DNA from: Anaerolineales bacterium UBA5797
GTDB taxonomy: Bacteria; Chloroflexota; Anaerolineae; Anaerolineales; Villigracilaceae
Direction: 5' to 3'
DNA: 64,000 nucleotides
Assembly: GCA_002418205.1 (NCBI GenBank)
Contig: DIDP01000011.1
Coordinates: 62,001-126,000 of the forward strand
In this document: piece after piece, positions 1-8,226 of the stretch
Layout: each line of letters opens with the position of its first letter
Numbering within the stretch: position 1 is the first letter of the stretch
The notes under the pieces: model-generated
What the model was told of the DNA's origin: nothing
What the model saw: only the letters and a program-made list of their open reading frames with translations
Database searches by the model: none
Program-made: the position numbers and the translations under genes

Positions 1-434
1 CTGGCGCGCAGGAGCAATCCGACCATGATGAGGATCCAGCCGAGGTTGGAGCCGATGTTGACCATGGGGACCAATGCGGCGCGGAACTTCAATGGGAAGT
101 ATTCCTCGGAGTCCTGCATGGCATGTCCAAGTTCATGGGCGGCGATGGCAACGGCAGCGACCGACGGACTGTTCGAAACGCCGTTGGACAGATACAACGT
201 CTTGTTGCGCGGATCATAGTGATCGGTGAGCTGTCCTCCCACACCCTGGACCTGCACTCCATAGAGACTGCCGGTGGACAGCAGCCTTTGGGCCGCCTGA
301 GAACCGGTCAGCCCGCTGGAGGCGCGCACCTGACTCCACTTGCTGTAGGCATGACGCACATACCATGAGGTGATGCCCATCAGGATGAAGGCGGGGATCA
401 TGAAAATGAGATAGACGGGATCAAAGAAAAACAT
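1..434 (-). CDS. Membrane zinc metallopeptidase (Zn_peptidase_2/YugP type), 3' part cut off
   Basis: The first 144 residues are present; the gene runs off the left edge. The start at 434 has an AGGAG 6 bp upstream. Residues about 5-22 are a hydrophobic membrane anchor, followed by a conserved-looking R-A-S-S-G-L-T-G stretch, and then AAHELGHA, which contains the HExxH zinc site. A second hydrophobic segment (NIGSNLGWILIMVGLLL) follows. This order of anchor, HELGHA and further membrane segments is typical of the neutral zinc metallopeptidase family related to Bacillus YugP; its substrates are poorly known. It lies 35 bp downstream of the S41 protease gene on the same strand, so two membrane-attached proteases are probably co-transcribed. 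Confidence 0.85.
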   Translation of the reverse strand, partial: MFFFDPVYLIFMIPAFILMGITSWYVRHAYSKWSQVRASSGLTGSQAAQRLLSTGSLYGVQVQGVGGQLTDHYDPRNKTLYLSNGVSNSPSVAAVAIAAHELGHAMQDSEEYFPLKFRAALVPMVNIGSNLGWILIMVGLLLRA

Positions 435-469
435 TTTGTTCTCCTGGTTTGCTGCCTGAATTATATACG

Positions 470-1828
470 TTAACGCGGATTCGGCGTTGCCGTAGCAGGG
501 ATCGGTTGCGAAGTTGGGATGGCCGTATTGTTTAGAAGGGCGTTCAACGTTTGCACTGCCGCATCCAGTTGGGGGTCGAGGTTGTTATCGAAATCTTCCT
601 GCGTGATTTCAACATAGACATCGGGCGTGAGTCCGGTGTCCTGGATGAGCCGTTTTTCAGGGGTCAGCCATTCGGCGCTGGTGATGGCAACGGCGCCGCC
701 ATCCGAAAGCATGTTCACGCTTTGTACGGAGCCTTTGCCGAATGTGATGGTGCCGACCAGTTTGGCGCGGCCATAATCCTGAAGGGCACCTGCCACGATC
801 TCGGATGCGGAAGCGCTCCCTTCATTGACAAGCACCACCATCGGGATCTTTGTGGCAACTCCAATGCCGGTTGAACGATTCTCCTGCAGGCTCCCGTCGC
901 CATATTTTTCATAGACCACAATCGTATCATCCGGTAAAAACTCGGATGCCACTGCGATCCCCTGATCGAGATACCCACCGCCGTTGTAGCGCAGGTCCAG
1001 GATCAGGCCATTCGGGTTCTGCGCAAGAAGTTCTTCAAGCGCCTTGCGCAACTCGGAATCGGCCGTATCGCCAAAGGTGTTCAAGCGGACGTAGGCGATC
1101 CCATCCTCCCTCATCTCTGATTCGACCAATGGGGTGGTGATCTTGCCTCGCGTGATGACCACGTCAAACGGTGGTTCGCCATTGCGCCTGATCGTCAATG
1201 TGACCTCGGTGCCGGCGGGACCAAGCACTTTCTGGCGCGCCTCCTCCGGCTGGACACCGGTCATGTCCTCGCCGTCGATGGCAATGACAATATCGTCGGG
1301 TCGGAGGCCCGCCCTGGCGGCAGGCGAATCCTTGATGGGGCTGATGATGGTCAGATACTCGCCGCCGGTGTCAACATAAGCGCCGATCCCTTCGTAATCC
1401 CTGCCATTCAAATGGTCGTTGGTGATCTGCAACTGTTCGGCGTTGTTGTAATAGTTGAGACCGAAGTCGAGGGTCTGCAACATGCCGTTGATGGCGCCCT
1501 GCATGAGTTTGACATCATCCACGGGCTGGGATACGTATTGCGAATGGATCAGGTTCCATGTCTGCCAGAACGGGGAAAAGAGGGTCTGCAGTTCCTTCGG
1601 GGTTGTGGCATTTTGTTCGCTGGATGGCGCGGCCGGGGTCAGCGGGTGGACGAACGTCACTTCGGGGTGCGGGCTGTCACTGAACCCCGGGAACATGCCG
1701 GTTTGGGCGAGCGCATGCCGTGTAACGAAGCCGCCCGCGAAGGAGCCCGTCAGCAGGATGAGCATGACAAACACGCCCAAAATAATTTTCGCTGTCTTAT
1801 TCACAAATACCTCCAAAATGCCAGCCAT
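470..1828 (-). CDS. S41 family C-terminal processing peptidase
   Basis: Serine endopeptidase of the CtpA/Prc family acting outside the membrane, usually cleaving the C-termini of exported or damaged proteins. The 452-residue protein has an N-terminal signal anchor (about residues 13-32), a helical region, a PDZ domain (about 140-225) and the S41 catalytic core. The catalytic serine is probably Ser340 in NEGSASASE and the base Lys365 in FGKGSVQ; the 25-residue spacing matches that of E. coli Prc. A Pro/Thr-rich tail (about 435-452) ends the protein. Length is normal for Gram-positive CtpA proteins. It lies between a small membrane protein gene and a zinc peptidase gene. Confidence 0.95.
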   Translation of the reverse strand: MAGILEVFVNKTAKIILGVFVMLILLTGSFAGGFVTRHALAQTGMFPGFSDSPHPEVTFVHPLTPAAPSSEQNATTPKELQTLFSPFWQTWNLIHSQYVSQPVDDVKLMQGAINGMLQTLDFGLNYYNNAEQLQITNDHLNGRDYEGIGAYVDTGGEYLTIISPIKDSPAARAGLRPDDIVIAIDGEDMTGVQPEEARQKVLGPAGTEVTLTIRRNGEPPFDVVITRGKITTPLVESEMREDGIAYVRLNTFGDTADSELRKALEELLAQNPNGLILDLRYNGGGYLDQGIAVASEFLPDDTIVVYEKYGDGSLQENRSTGIGVATKIPMVVLVNEGSASASEIVAGALQDYGRAKLVGTITFGKGSVQSVNMLSDGGAVAITSAEWLTPEKRLIQDTGLTPDVYVEITQEDFDNNLDPQLDAAVQTLNALLNNTAIPTSQPIPATATPNPR

Positions 1829-1930
1829 CCGTGCAGGGTGACCGATCTTGCAATAAGATACTATGGCGTGATTAATTTACGCTGAATTTCTGAATTGGTT
1901 TTGTATGAGGTGTGTAAGAACGGCGCCGCC

Positions 1931-2161
1931 TCATTCCTTTTTGTTCTTCCCCTCCAGGTCCTCCATCTTTTGGCGCAGCTCTTCCATGGATTTGCTCGAC
2001 GCGTTTTCCCTGGTGTTGCCGAGCGATTTGCGCAATGCCTCCATCCAGTTCGATTTCCCGCCCTTTGCCGCGCCGCGTACGATGCCGTACATCATGATGT
2101 TCGCGCCGACGATGAGAAGGATGAAGATCAGGGCGCCGATCAATGCACGATCTGATTCCAT
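1931..2161 (-). CDS. Small single-pass membrane protein, function unknown
   Basis: A 76-residue protein. Residues about 7-27 form one membrane helix (ALIGALIFILLIVGANIMMYG), followed by a Gly/Lys-rich hinge and a charged, helix-forming tail (MEELRQKMEDLEGKNKKE) that could make a short coiled coil. The start has AGGAG upstream (GAAACAGGAGAACAAATG). It sits 15 bp after the HAD phosphatase gene in the same direction, so it is most likely part of that operon. I do not recognise a family; a membrane-tethered assembly or regulatory role would be a guess. Confidence 0.7.
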   Translation of the reverse strand: MESDRALIGALIFILLIVGANIMMYGIVRGAAKGGKSNWMEALRKSLGNTRENASSKSMEELRQKMEDLEGKNKKE

Positions 2162-2176
2162 TTGTTCTCCTGTTTC

Positions 2177-2809
2177 CTAGTCACCCAAGAGGATCGGCAG
2201 GTGATTCCAATCCTTGAACACGCCGCTGGCATCCGGGGTGGGTTCCTCGGTCCCGTACAGGATGCTCGCCATGCCAGCCTCCAGCGCGGCGCGCGTGGTA
2301 TGCGGCAGATCATCGATCATCACGCATTTGCGCGGGTCGGGTTCGTCGGCGAGTTCCTGGGCGATGGCAAAGGATTCGGGCATCGGCTTGCAATAGGGCG
2401 ACATTTCATTGATGTCGATGATGGTCTCGAACAGGTCATCGAGCTGGAGGGCGGCGAGGACGCGTCGGGCGTGGTTGACGTCTGCGTTTGTAAAGATCAG
2501 GTTGCGGGTCGGGAGCGAAGCGATGATCTCGCGTTGACGCGGGTCAGGGATCAGGTAATCCTGCAGGGGCAGGTCATGCACGTAAGCCAGATAGTCCTGG
2601 GCATCCACATCGTGACGCGCCTGCAAGCCGCGCAGGGTGGTGCCGTACATTTTGAAATATTGCTCGCGCAAAACCGGGACCTCCGTTTCAGGAATGCCCA
2701 TGCGTTCGCTCATGTAGAGGTTCATGCGTTCCTTGATCGCATGCCACAAACCTGTGGAGTTGGGATAGAGCGTGTCATCGAGATCGAAGAAGAGAGTCGT
2801 AAATCGCAT
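2177..2809 (-). CDS. HAD-superfamily hydrolase, pyrimidine 5'-nucleotidase type
   Basis: A 210-residue phosphatase. All four HAD motifs are visible: DLDDTLYP (nucleophile Asp9, acid/base Asp11), FTNAD (motif II), the lysine in YCKPMPESF (motif III) and MIDDLPHT (motif IV). The sequence pattern DxDDTLYP plus a helical cap closely resembles the SDT1/PHM8-type pyrimidine 5'-nucleotidases, which dephosphorylate UMP and CMP; exact substrate is inferred from family likeness. No ribosome-binding site precedes the start; instead a TATAAT ends 6 bp upstream, predicting a leaderless message. It is divergent from mutL and heads a minus-strand operon with three membrane protein genes. Confidence 0.88.
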   Translation of the reverse strand: MRFTTLFFDLDDTLYPNSTGLWHAIKERMNLYMSERMGIPETEVPVLREQYFKMYGTTLRGLQARHDVDAQDYLAYVHDLPLQDYLIPDPRQREIIASLPTRNLIFTNADVNHARRVLAALQLDDLFETIIDINEMSPYCKPMPESFAIAQELADEPDPRKCVMIDDLPHTTRAALEAGMASILYGTEEPTPDASGVFKDWNHLPILLGD

Positions 2810-2815
2810 GGGGCG

Positions 2816-2821
2816 ATTATA
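2816..2821 (-). promoter_or_regulatory. -10 box of the HAD gene, leaderless arrangement
   Basis: Read on the minus strand the sequence is TATAAT, followed by CGCCCC and then ATG. With a normal -10 to +1 distance transcription would start on or next to the A of the start codon. No Shine-Dalgarno sequence is present. A clear -35 is not visible. Confidence 0.55.
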
Positions 2822-2859
2822 TATTACCTGCGCACTTTTCGATGCGGAATTATGGCGGG

Positions 2860-2865
2860 TATAAT
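2860..2865 (+). promoter_or_regulatory. -10 box of mutL, leaderless arrangement
   Basis: GGGTATAAT is followed by CGTCCC and then the mutL ATG at 2872, again a 6-bp gap and no Shine-Dalgarno sequence. The -35 region (around 2835-2841, CTTTTCG) is weak. The divergent HAD -10 box lies only 38 bp away, so the two promoters must be back to back and partly overlapping. Confidence 0.6.
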
Positions 2866-2871
2866 CGTCCC

Positions 2872-4641
2872 ATGCCCATCCGTTTGCTTGCCCCCGAAGT
2901 CGCCTCGCAGATCGCCGCGGGCGAAGTGATCGAGCGACCTGCCTCGGTTGTGAAGGAACTGTTGGAGAATTCGCTGGATGCCGGCGCGCGCGCAGTCACG
3001 ATCCTCATCGAGGAGGCGGGGAGGAAGTTGATCGAAGTTGCGGACGACGGATCGGGCATCTCCTCTGCCGAACTGGAACTGGCGGTCTCGCGTCACGCGA
3101 CCTCGAAGCTGGTCCGCTCCGATGATCTTTTTTCCATCTCCACGCTTGGATTCCGCGGCGAGGCGCTTGCCTCCATCGGGTCCGTTTCACGGATGACGAT
3201 CACCTCGCGCGTGGAGAAGGAAAAGGAAGGCGCCCGCCTCAAGGTGGAAGGCGGCACGTCTGGCAGGCTGACCAAAGTGGGGACAACCGTCGGCACGACG
3301 GTGCGGGTCGAGGATCTGTTCTTCAACGTACCGGCGCGTTTGAAATTTTTGAAAATGGATGTGACCGAACGCAGGACGATCGATTCCCTGGTCACGCGTT
3401 ACGCGCTGGCGTATCCCGATAAACGCTTCAAATTATCCGAGGGCAGGAACATCGCCTTGCAGACCTCAGGCGATGGCGACCGGCGCGCCATCCTTGCCGC
3501 GTTATACGGCGTGGATGTTGCGAAGCAGATGCTCGAAGTGATGGCGGAGGAGGAGGGACACCGATTGACCGGCTTCATCAGCCCCACTTCGTTGACGCGT
3601 TCGAATCGCAGGGAGATCACCTTCTTTATCAACGGTCGCTGGGTGCAGGAGGTTGCCCTCAATACCGCCTTACTGCAGGCGTATCACACCATGCTGATGG
3701 TGGGACGCTATCCGCTCACCGCGCTGTTCCTGGAGATGGACCCCAAGGATGTGGATGTGAACGTCCATCCTGCAAAGGCTGAGGTGCGGTTCCGGGAACA
3801 GGACAAGGTCTTTAGTTTTGTGCAACGTTCCGTGCGGAAGGCATTGCTGGCATATTCGCCTGTCCCCAATGTTGCGCCGAGTCTTTGGGGGACGACGCGG
3901 ACAGTTCCATCTGAGGAAAGATCGTCTTCTGTGGGGCTGGATTGGACGATAGGACATGATGAGGTGATCGACCATGGATCGCAGACGATGGACAATGGAA
4001 AGATTGTCAATGGTCAATCGTCCGTGGTCAAAACGGGTCAGCAGTCGTTCGAGCGGATTCCGTTAATGCGGCTGATCGGTCAGATCGGGGCGACCTATCT
4101 CGTGGCGGAGGGTCCTGATGGGTTGTATCTGGTGGACCAACATGCGGCGCATGAGCGGGTGTTGTTCGAGAAACTCATGACCCAACATGAGATGAAGAAC
4201 ATCCCATCGCAGTCCCTGCTGACTCCCGTGGTTGTGACCCTGCCTCCCCAGTCGGCCAATGCATTGATCCCTCAATTACCCGTATTGAAACATTTCGGCT
4301 TCGACGTGGAAGAGTTTGGACCGAACACATTTCAGATTCGTGCGATGCCAACGTTGTTCAAGGGCGGTGATCCGTCCGGTGCGCTGCGCGCTTTGGTGGA
4401 GGATTTCGAGGAGGATGAAGCGCCTCTGCAGGACGAGATCGAATCCCGGCTGGCCGGGCGCGTCTGCAAACGGATGGCGGTCAAGGCGGGGCAGGCGCTT
4501 TCGAGTGAAGAACAACGCGCCCTGCTCACCGATCTTGAAGCCTGCGACTCGCCGCGCACCTGTCCGCATGGGAGGCCTACGATGATCCATTTATCGGTCG
4601 ATATGCTCGAACGTCAATTTGGGAGGCGCGGTGCCCGCTGA
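2872..4641 (+). CDS. mutL: DNA mismatch repair protein MutL
   Basis: Links MutS mismatch recognition to strand incision. The N-terminal GHKL ATPase is complete: IAAGEVIERPASVVKELLENSLDAGA, DDGSGI and the STLGFRGEALASI loop. The C-terminal dimerisation/endonuclease half (from about residue 395) carries DQHAAHER at residue 422, which fits the metal-binding DQHA(x)2E(x)4E endonuclease motif, and ends with CPHGRP. So this is the nicking type of MutL expected in bacteria without MutH. The start at 2872 (MPIRLLAPEV) is preferred over one 10 codons upstream because the family starts there and a -10 box ends 6 bp before it. The disordered linker (residues about 357-386) is encoded by a palindromic repeat found elsewhere in the window. 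The mutS gene is not here. Confidence 0.96.
   Translation: MPIRLLAPEVASQIAAGEVIERPASVVKELLENSLDAGARAVTILIEEAGRKLIEVADDGSGISSAELELAVSRHATSKLVRSDDLFSISTLGFRGEALASIGSVSRMTITSRVEKEKEGARLKVEGGTSGRLTKVGTTVGTTVRVEDLFFNVPARLKFLKMDVTERRTIDSLVTRYALAYPDKRFKLSEGRNIALQTSGDGDRRAILAALYGVDVAKQMLEVMAEEEGHRLTGFISPTSLTRSNRREITFFINGRWVQEVALNTALLQAYHTMLMVGRYPLTALFLEMDPKDVDVNVHPAKAEVRFREQDKVFSFVQRSVRKALLAYSPVPNVAPSLWGTTRTVPSEERSSSVGLDWTIGHDEVIDHGSQTMDNGKIVNGQSSVVKTGQQSFERIPLMRLIGQIGATYLVAEGPDGLYLVDQHAAHERVLFEKLMTQHEMKNIPSQSLLTPVVVTLPPQSANALIPQLPVLKHFGFDVEEFGPNTFQIRAMPTLFKGGDPSGALRALVEDFEEDEAPLQDEIESRLAGRVCKRMAVKAGQALSSEEQRALLTDLEACDSPRTCPHGRPTMIHLSVDMLERQFGRRGAR
3942..4030. repeat. GAC-CAT/GAT palindromic repeat inside mutL
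   Basis: A run of GACNATNG-like units facing their complement: GACGATGGACAATGG around 3984-3998 against TGGTCAATCGTCC around 4011-4023. The same kind of sequence occurs inside mccB at 57426-57480. It stays in frame and falls in the MutL linker between the ATPase and endonuclease halves, where inserted residues would be tolerated. Confidence 0.6.
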
Positions 4642-5272
4642 CAATGATCTTTCCGAAAGATATCAAAAGCTCCTCGAGGAATTTCAAACGACGGAAGCCG
4701 AACTGCAAAAGGTAAAACGCGCCCTCGAGATCAAGGAGATCGAGCTGAAGGCGGTCCTTGCGCAGGCGCATGAAGTTTCGAACACCGATGCATTGACCTT
4801 TCTCCCCAACCGCCGCAAGATCATCGTGGACCTGCAGGAGGAAGTGATCCGCTCGAACCGTTACAACACTCCACTTTCGATCTCCATACTGGATATCGAT
4901 CACTTCAAAAAGGTCAACGATACCTACGGTCATACCACCGGCGACGAAACGCTCCGGAACGTCGCGGCGCGCCTGAGGGAGCAGATCCGCCACCCCGACA
5001 CCATCGGACGTTACGGCGGCGAGGAGTTTTTGATCGTACTGCCGAACAGTGAGTTGAAGGCGGCGTCAGAACAGGCTTCCCGTCTGTGTCAGCGGGTGCG
5101 CGCCATGCAGGTGGAGGCGAACGAACATGTCCTGTCCGTGACCGTCAGCATTGGTGTGGCACAATACAGGATCGGGGAGGAGAATTGGGACCAATTGCTC
5201 AACCGCGCCGACGCCGCGTTGTATCGGGCAAAGAACAATGGGCGCGACCGCTGGGTTGTTGCAGAGGATTGA
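4631..5272 (+). CDS. GGDEF diguanylate cyclase with N-terminal coiled coil
   Basis: Makes cyclic di-GMP from two GTP. The first 50 residues form a charged coiled coil (LLEEFQTTEAELQKVKRALE) that probably dimerises the enzyme; there is no sensor domain and no signal peptide, so it is cytoplasmic. The GGDEF domain follows, with DALTFLPNRR, the metal site DIDHFKKVND and the signature RYGGEEF at about residues 127-133. RHPD five residues before GGEEF is an intact RxxD inhibitory site, so product feedback is likely. The GTG at 4631 is chosen because GGGAGG lies 4 bp upstream; a TTG at 4619 is possible. It overlaps the end of mutL by 11 bp, indicating co-transcription. Confidence 0.9.
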   Translation: MPADNDLSERYQKLLEEFQTTEAELQKVKRALEIKEIELKAVLAQAHEVSNTDALTFLPNRRKIIVDLQEEVIRSNRYNTPLSISILDIDHFKKVNDTYGHTTGDETLRNVAARLREQIRHPDTIGRYGGEEFLIVLPNSELKAASEQASRLCQRVRAMQVEANEHVLSVTVSIGVAQYRIGEENWDQLLNRADAALYRAKNNGRDRWVVAED

Positions 5273-5274
5273 TC

Positions 5275-6222
5275 ATGAACGCACTCTGGCTGGAAGAAAA
5301 CAAGATTTCACTGCGCGACGTTCCCCGGCCGCGCAGGCAGAACGAAGCGTTGATCCGGGTCCGCAAGGCAGGGATTTGCAGTACCGACCTCGAACTGGTC
5401 AAGGGGTATTATCCCTACACGGGTGTTCTGGGGCATGAGTTCGTTGGCGAGGTCATCGAAGCGGATGACGCCGCATGGATCGGTCAACGCGTGGTGGGTG
5501 AGATCAACGCGGTCTGCAATGAATGTGAACAGTGCCTGAACCGAAGACCAACACATTGCGAGAATCGAACAGTCCTTGGGATTGTTAACCGCGACGGTGT
5601 CTTTGCCGAATTCACGACACTGCCGCTTGCCAACCTGCACCGCGTCCCCGCTTCCGTGCCGGACGAGATGGCTGTCTTCACAGAACCCCTCGCCGCGGCG
5701 CTCGAGATCCAACAGCAGGTGCAGATCCGTCCCACCGACCGCGTATTGCTGATCGGCGCGGGGCGGCTCGGTCAACTCATCGCCCAGACCCTGGCGCTCA
5801 CCGGCTGTGACCTGCGCGTGGTGGCGCGGCACAAACATCAACAGGACCTGTTGACGAAGCGCGGGATCAGGATCCTCTCCGAAGAGGCGATTCAGCCCTG
5901 GAGGTGGGATATTGTGGTGGAAGCGACCGGGTCGCCGGGCGGCTTTTCTTTAGCGAGACAGGCCATTCGTCCGCGTGGAACGCTGGTGCTTAAGTCCACT
6001 TATAAAGGTGAGATGAGCGTCAATTTTTCATCCATTGTCGTGGATGAGATCAATATCGTCGGTTCGCGCTGTGGTCCCTTTGAGCCGGCTTTGCGTCTGA
6101 TGGAATCCGGGCAGGTGGACCCGACCGTTTTGATTAATTCGGAATTTTCGCTGGGCGAGGCGTTAAAAGCATTCGAGCACGCCGCTGAAACCGGCGTGCT
6201 CAAGGTGTTGGTAAGACCATAG
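5275..6222 (+). CDS. Zinc-dependent medium-chain alcohol dehydrogenase
   Basis: A 315-residue MDR-family oxidoreductase. The catalytic zinc ligands are in AGICSTD and GHEFVGEV; the structural zinc is bound by CNECEQCLNRRPTHC. The Rossmann fold has LIGAGRLGQL. The protein resembles the sorbitol/threonine dehydrogenase-like branch, oxidising an alcohol with NAD(P); the substrate cannot be told from sequence. A longer reading frame exists upstream but overlaps the GGDEF gene out of frame; the ATG at 5275, 2 bp after the GGDEF stop, fits the family start (MNALWLEENKISLRDVP). It is the last gene of the mutL transcription unit and converges on the histidine kinase gene. Confidence 0.9.
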   Translation: MNALWLEENKISLRDVPRPRRQNEALIRVRKAGICSTDLELVKGYYPYTGVLGHEFVGEVIEADDAAWIGQRVVGEINAVCNECEQCLNRRPTHCENRTVLGIVNRDGVFAEFTTLPLANLHRVPASVPDEMAVFTEPLAAALEIQQQVQIRPTDRVLLIGAGRLGQLIAQTLALTGCDLRVVARHKHQQDLLTKRGIRILSEEAIQPWRWDIVVEATGSPGGFSLARQAIRPRGTLVLKSTYKGEMSVNFSSIVVDEINIVGSRCGPFEPALRLMESGQVDPTVLINSEFSLGEALKAFEHAAETGVLKVLVRP

Positions 6223-6251
6223 TGCAATTGCGAGATGGCTCGCAGTGACGG

Positions 6252-7457
6252 TTAACCGTGCGGCAAAGTGCGTGCGGCGCGCGGCAGGTATAGGGTGAAG
6301 GATGTCCCCACACTGATCTTGCTTTTGACCTCGATGCGGCCGTTGTGTCCCTGGATGATCTGTTTGCAGATCGAAAGTCCCAGCCCCGTGCCGGTGGCTT
6401 TGCCTTCGTGCTCGCGCACGCGATAGAACTTCTCGAACAGATGGGGGAGCGAATCTTCCGGAATACCCATGCCCGTATCCTGAACGCTGATGGAAATCTC
6501 CGTATCCGAAAAGTTGCCGGTGATGATCACGGAACCGTTCGGGCGGTTGTACTTGATGGCGTTGCTCAACAGATTGAGCAGAACCTGTTTGATCTTGTCG
6601 CGGTCGGCTTCGAGGAGGGGAATGTCATGAGGCACATCCACGCGGATTTGAACGTTCGTTTCATGCGCCTTCGACATCATCACATCCCGGCATTCATAGA
6701 TCAGGTCCGCGGTGCTGAAGCGCGCCTTGCGGAATTGCACGCGGCCCGATTCCAATCTTGCAAGATCGAGGAACGAGGAGGCGAGGGAGTTCAGGCGCAG
6801 GGTCTCGTTGTGGATATTGTTGACGATCTGGTCGCGTTGTTCGCGTGACATTTCAGGGCGGAGCAGCAGATAGGTGGCTGTGCTCAAGGAGGCGAGCGGC
6901 GTGCGCAATTCATGGACGAACTCCGCGATCAGGTCCGATTGCTGGAACAGGCGTGCGTTCTCTATCGCCACCGCCGCCTGTGCGCCCACCACCGTCAGCA
7001 TGGATTCATCGGGGTCGGTGAATTTGCCGCGTTTCTTGTTGATCACCTCCAGCACACCGACGACCTTGTTCTTCGTGATCAATGGAATGCCGAGCAAAGA
7101 CTTCGTGGAGTAGCCGATGGTCTGTTCCACATCGCCGAAGAAGCGCGAGTCCTTGTGGGCATCGTCGATGCGCACCGATTGGCGGTTCGTGACGATCCAG
7201 CCGGCGATGCTTTTGTCGAGCGGCACCACGAGTCCGCGCATGGTGGGTTCGTCAATATTGGTGGCAACCTGAAAGTAGAGCTGCCGCGCCGTGTCGTCAT
7301 ACAGCAGGATGGAGGCGGCTTCGGCATGGGTCATGTCCGCCGCGGCGCGGACGATGTCATCCAGCAGGGTGTCAAGGTCGAGCGTGGATGCCAGGTCGCG
7401 GGCGATTTCGATCAGACGCAGATAACTATCGAGGGTTTGGGTTTTGATCTCAGCCAT
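6252..7457 (-). CDS. GAF-domain sensor histidine kinase
   Basis: A 401-residue soluble kinase. A GAF domain spans about residues 25-170 (LDTLLDDIVRAAADMTHAEAASILLYD to AVAIENARLF), followed by the dimerisation/phospho-acceptor box EFVHELRTPLASL with His182, and a complete ATPase domain with LLNLLSNAIKYN (N box), DTGMGI (G1) and GTGLGL (G2). No membrane helix is visible, so it senses an internal signal through GAF. Its start overlaps the end of the Sir2 gene by 8 bp, and the receiver-domain gene lies just beyond, so the three are translationally coupled. Confidence 0.93.
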   Translation of the reverse strand: MAEIKTQTLDSYLRLIEIARDLASTLDLDTLLDDIVRAAADMTHAEAASILLYDDTARQLYFQVATNIDEPTMRGLVVPLDKSIAGWIVTNRQSVRIDDAHKDSRFFGDVEQTIGYSTKSLLGIPLITKNKVVGVLEVINKKRGKFTDPDESMLTVVGAQAAVAIENARLFQQSDLIAEFVHELRTPLASLSTATYLLLRPEMSREQRDQIVNNIHNETLRLNSLASSFLDLARLESGRVQFRKARFSTADLIYECRDVMMSKAHETNVQIRVDVPHDIPLLEADRDKIKQVLLNLLSNAIKYNRPNGSVIITGNFSDTEISISVQDTGMGIPEDSLPHLFEKFYRVREHEGKATGTGLGLSICKQIIQGHNGRIEVKSKISVGTSFTLYLPRAARTLPHG

Positions 7458-8226
7458 GGAGCGCTCGTTTTGCTATGTCTGGTAGTATGGTGGCGACATC
7501 GTCCATGATGACGACATCCGCCCTGACGTTGAGGTACGTTGGTGTGTTGTTGAGGATGATCAAATGTGCACCGCGGTCAAGCGCCTGCATGGGCAGTCCC
7601 GCAACAGGCAGGACCTCGAGGGAGGAGCCGGCGACCAGCATCAGGTCACATTGACGCGCCGCGCTTTGCGATTCGAACCAGGCCGCCTGCGGCAACTGCT
7701 CCCCGAACAGGATCACGTCCGGTTTTAGGATCCCATTGCAACTGGGACAGGTGGGAATGCTCCCATTCTCAATAAAAGCACTTATATAGGAGGTTGATTC
7801 AAATTGCCTGAAACAACTTGTGCACGAGAGGGTCTTCATTGTCCCGTGCATTTCGATCACATGCCGCGACCCCGCCTTCTGGTGCAGGCCGTCGATGTTC
7901 TGGGTCACGATGGTTTGTGCAATGCCTGCCCGCTCCAGTTCTGCCAGAGCCTCGTGGGCGGGGTTGGGTCTGGCGTTGAAGATCTGACCCGCCAATGGTC
8001 GAAACCAGTTAAAGAACCTTTCGGGATGTGTGCGAAACGTGTTGAGCGATGCAACTTCCATCGGCTCATCGCGGGACCATAAACCTGATCCCTCGGAACG
8101 GAAGTCCGGTATGCCTGAGGGTGTGGATATGCCTGCTCCGGTCAGCACGACCACGCGCTTGGATTGGCGGAACAACTGGGCCGCGTCATCGAGCGCAGTC
8201 GGTGTTGTGCCGGAGGGCAGCGTCAT
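7450..8226 (-). CDS. Sir2-family NAD-dependent protein deacylase
   Basis: Removes acyl groups from protein lysines using NAD. The 258-residue protein has the NAD-binding GAGISTPSGIPDFRS motif, TQNIDGLHQKAG, the catalytic histidine in EMHGT, and four zinc cysteines in CTSC and CPSC. The order and length match bacterial class III/U sirtuins. The start overlaps the end of the receiver/ATPase gene by 4 bp and the stop overlaps the start of the histidine kinase gene. That placement between a receiver protein and a kinase is unusual and suggests that acylation of one of them, or of a common target, is under the same control. Confidence 0.95.
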   Translation of the reverse strand: MTLPSGTTPTALDDAAQLFRQSKRVVVLTGAGISTPSGIPDFRSEGSGLWSRDEPMEVASLNTFRTHPERFFNWFRPLAGQIFNARPNPAHEALAELERAGIAQTIVTQNIDGLHQKAGSRHVIEMHGTMKTLSCTSCFRQFESTSYISAFIENGSIPTCPSCNGILKPDVILFGEQLPQAAWFESQSAARQCDLMLVAGSSLEVLPVAGLPMQALDRGAHLIILNNTPTYLNVRADVVIMDDVATILPDIAKRALHG

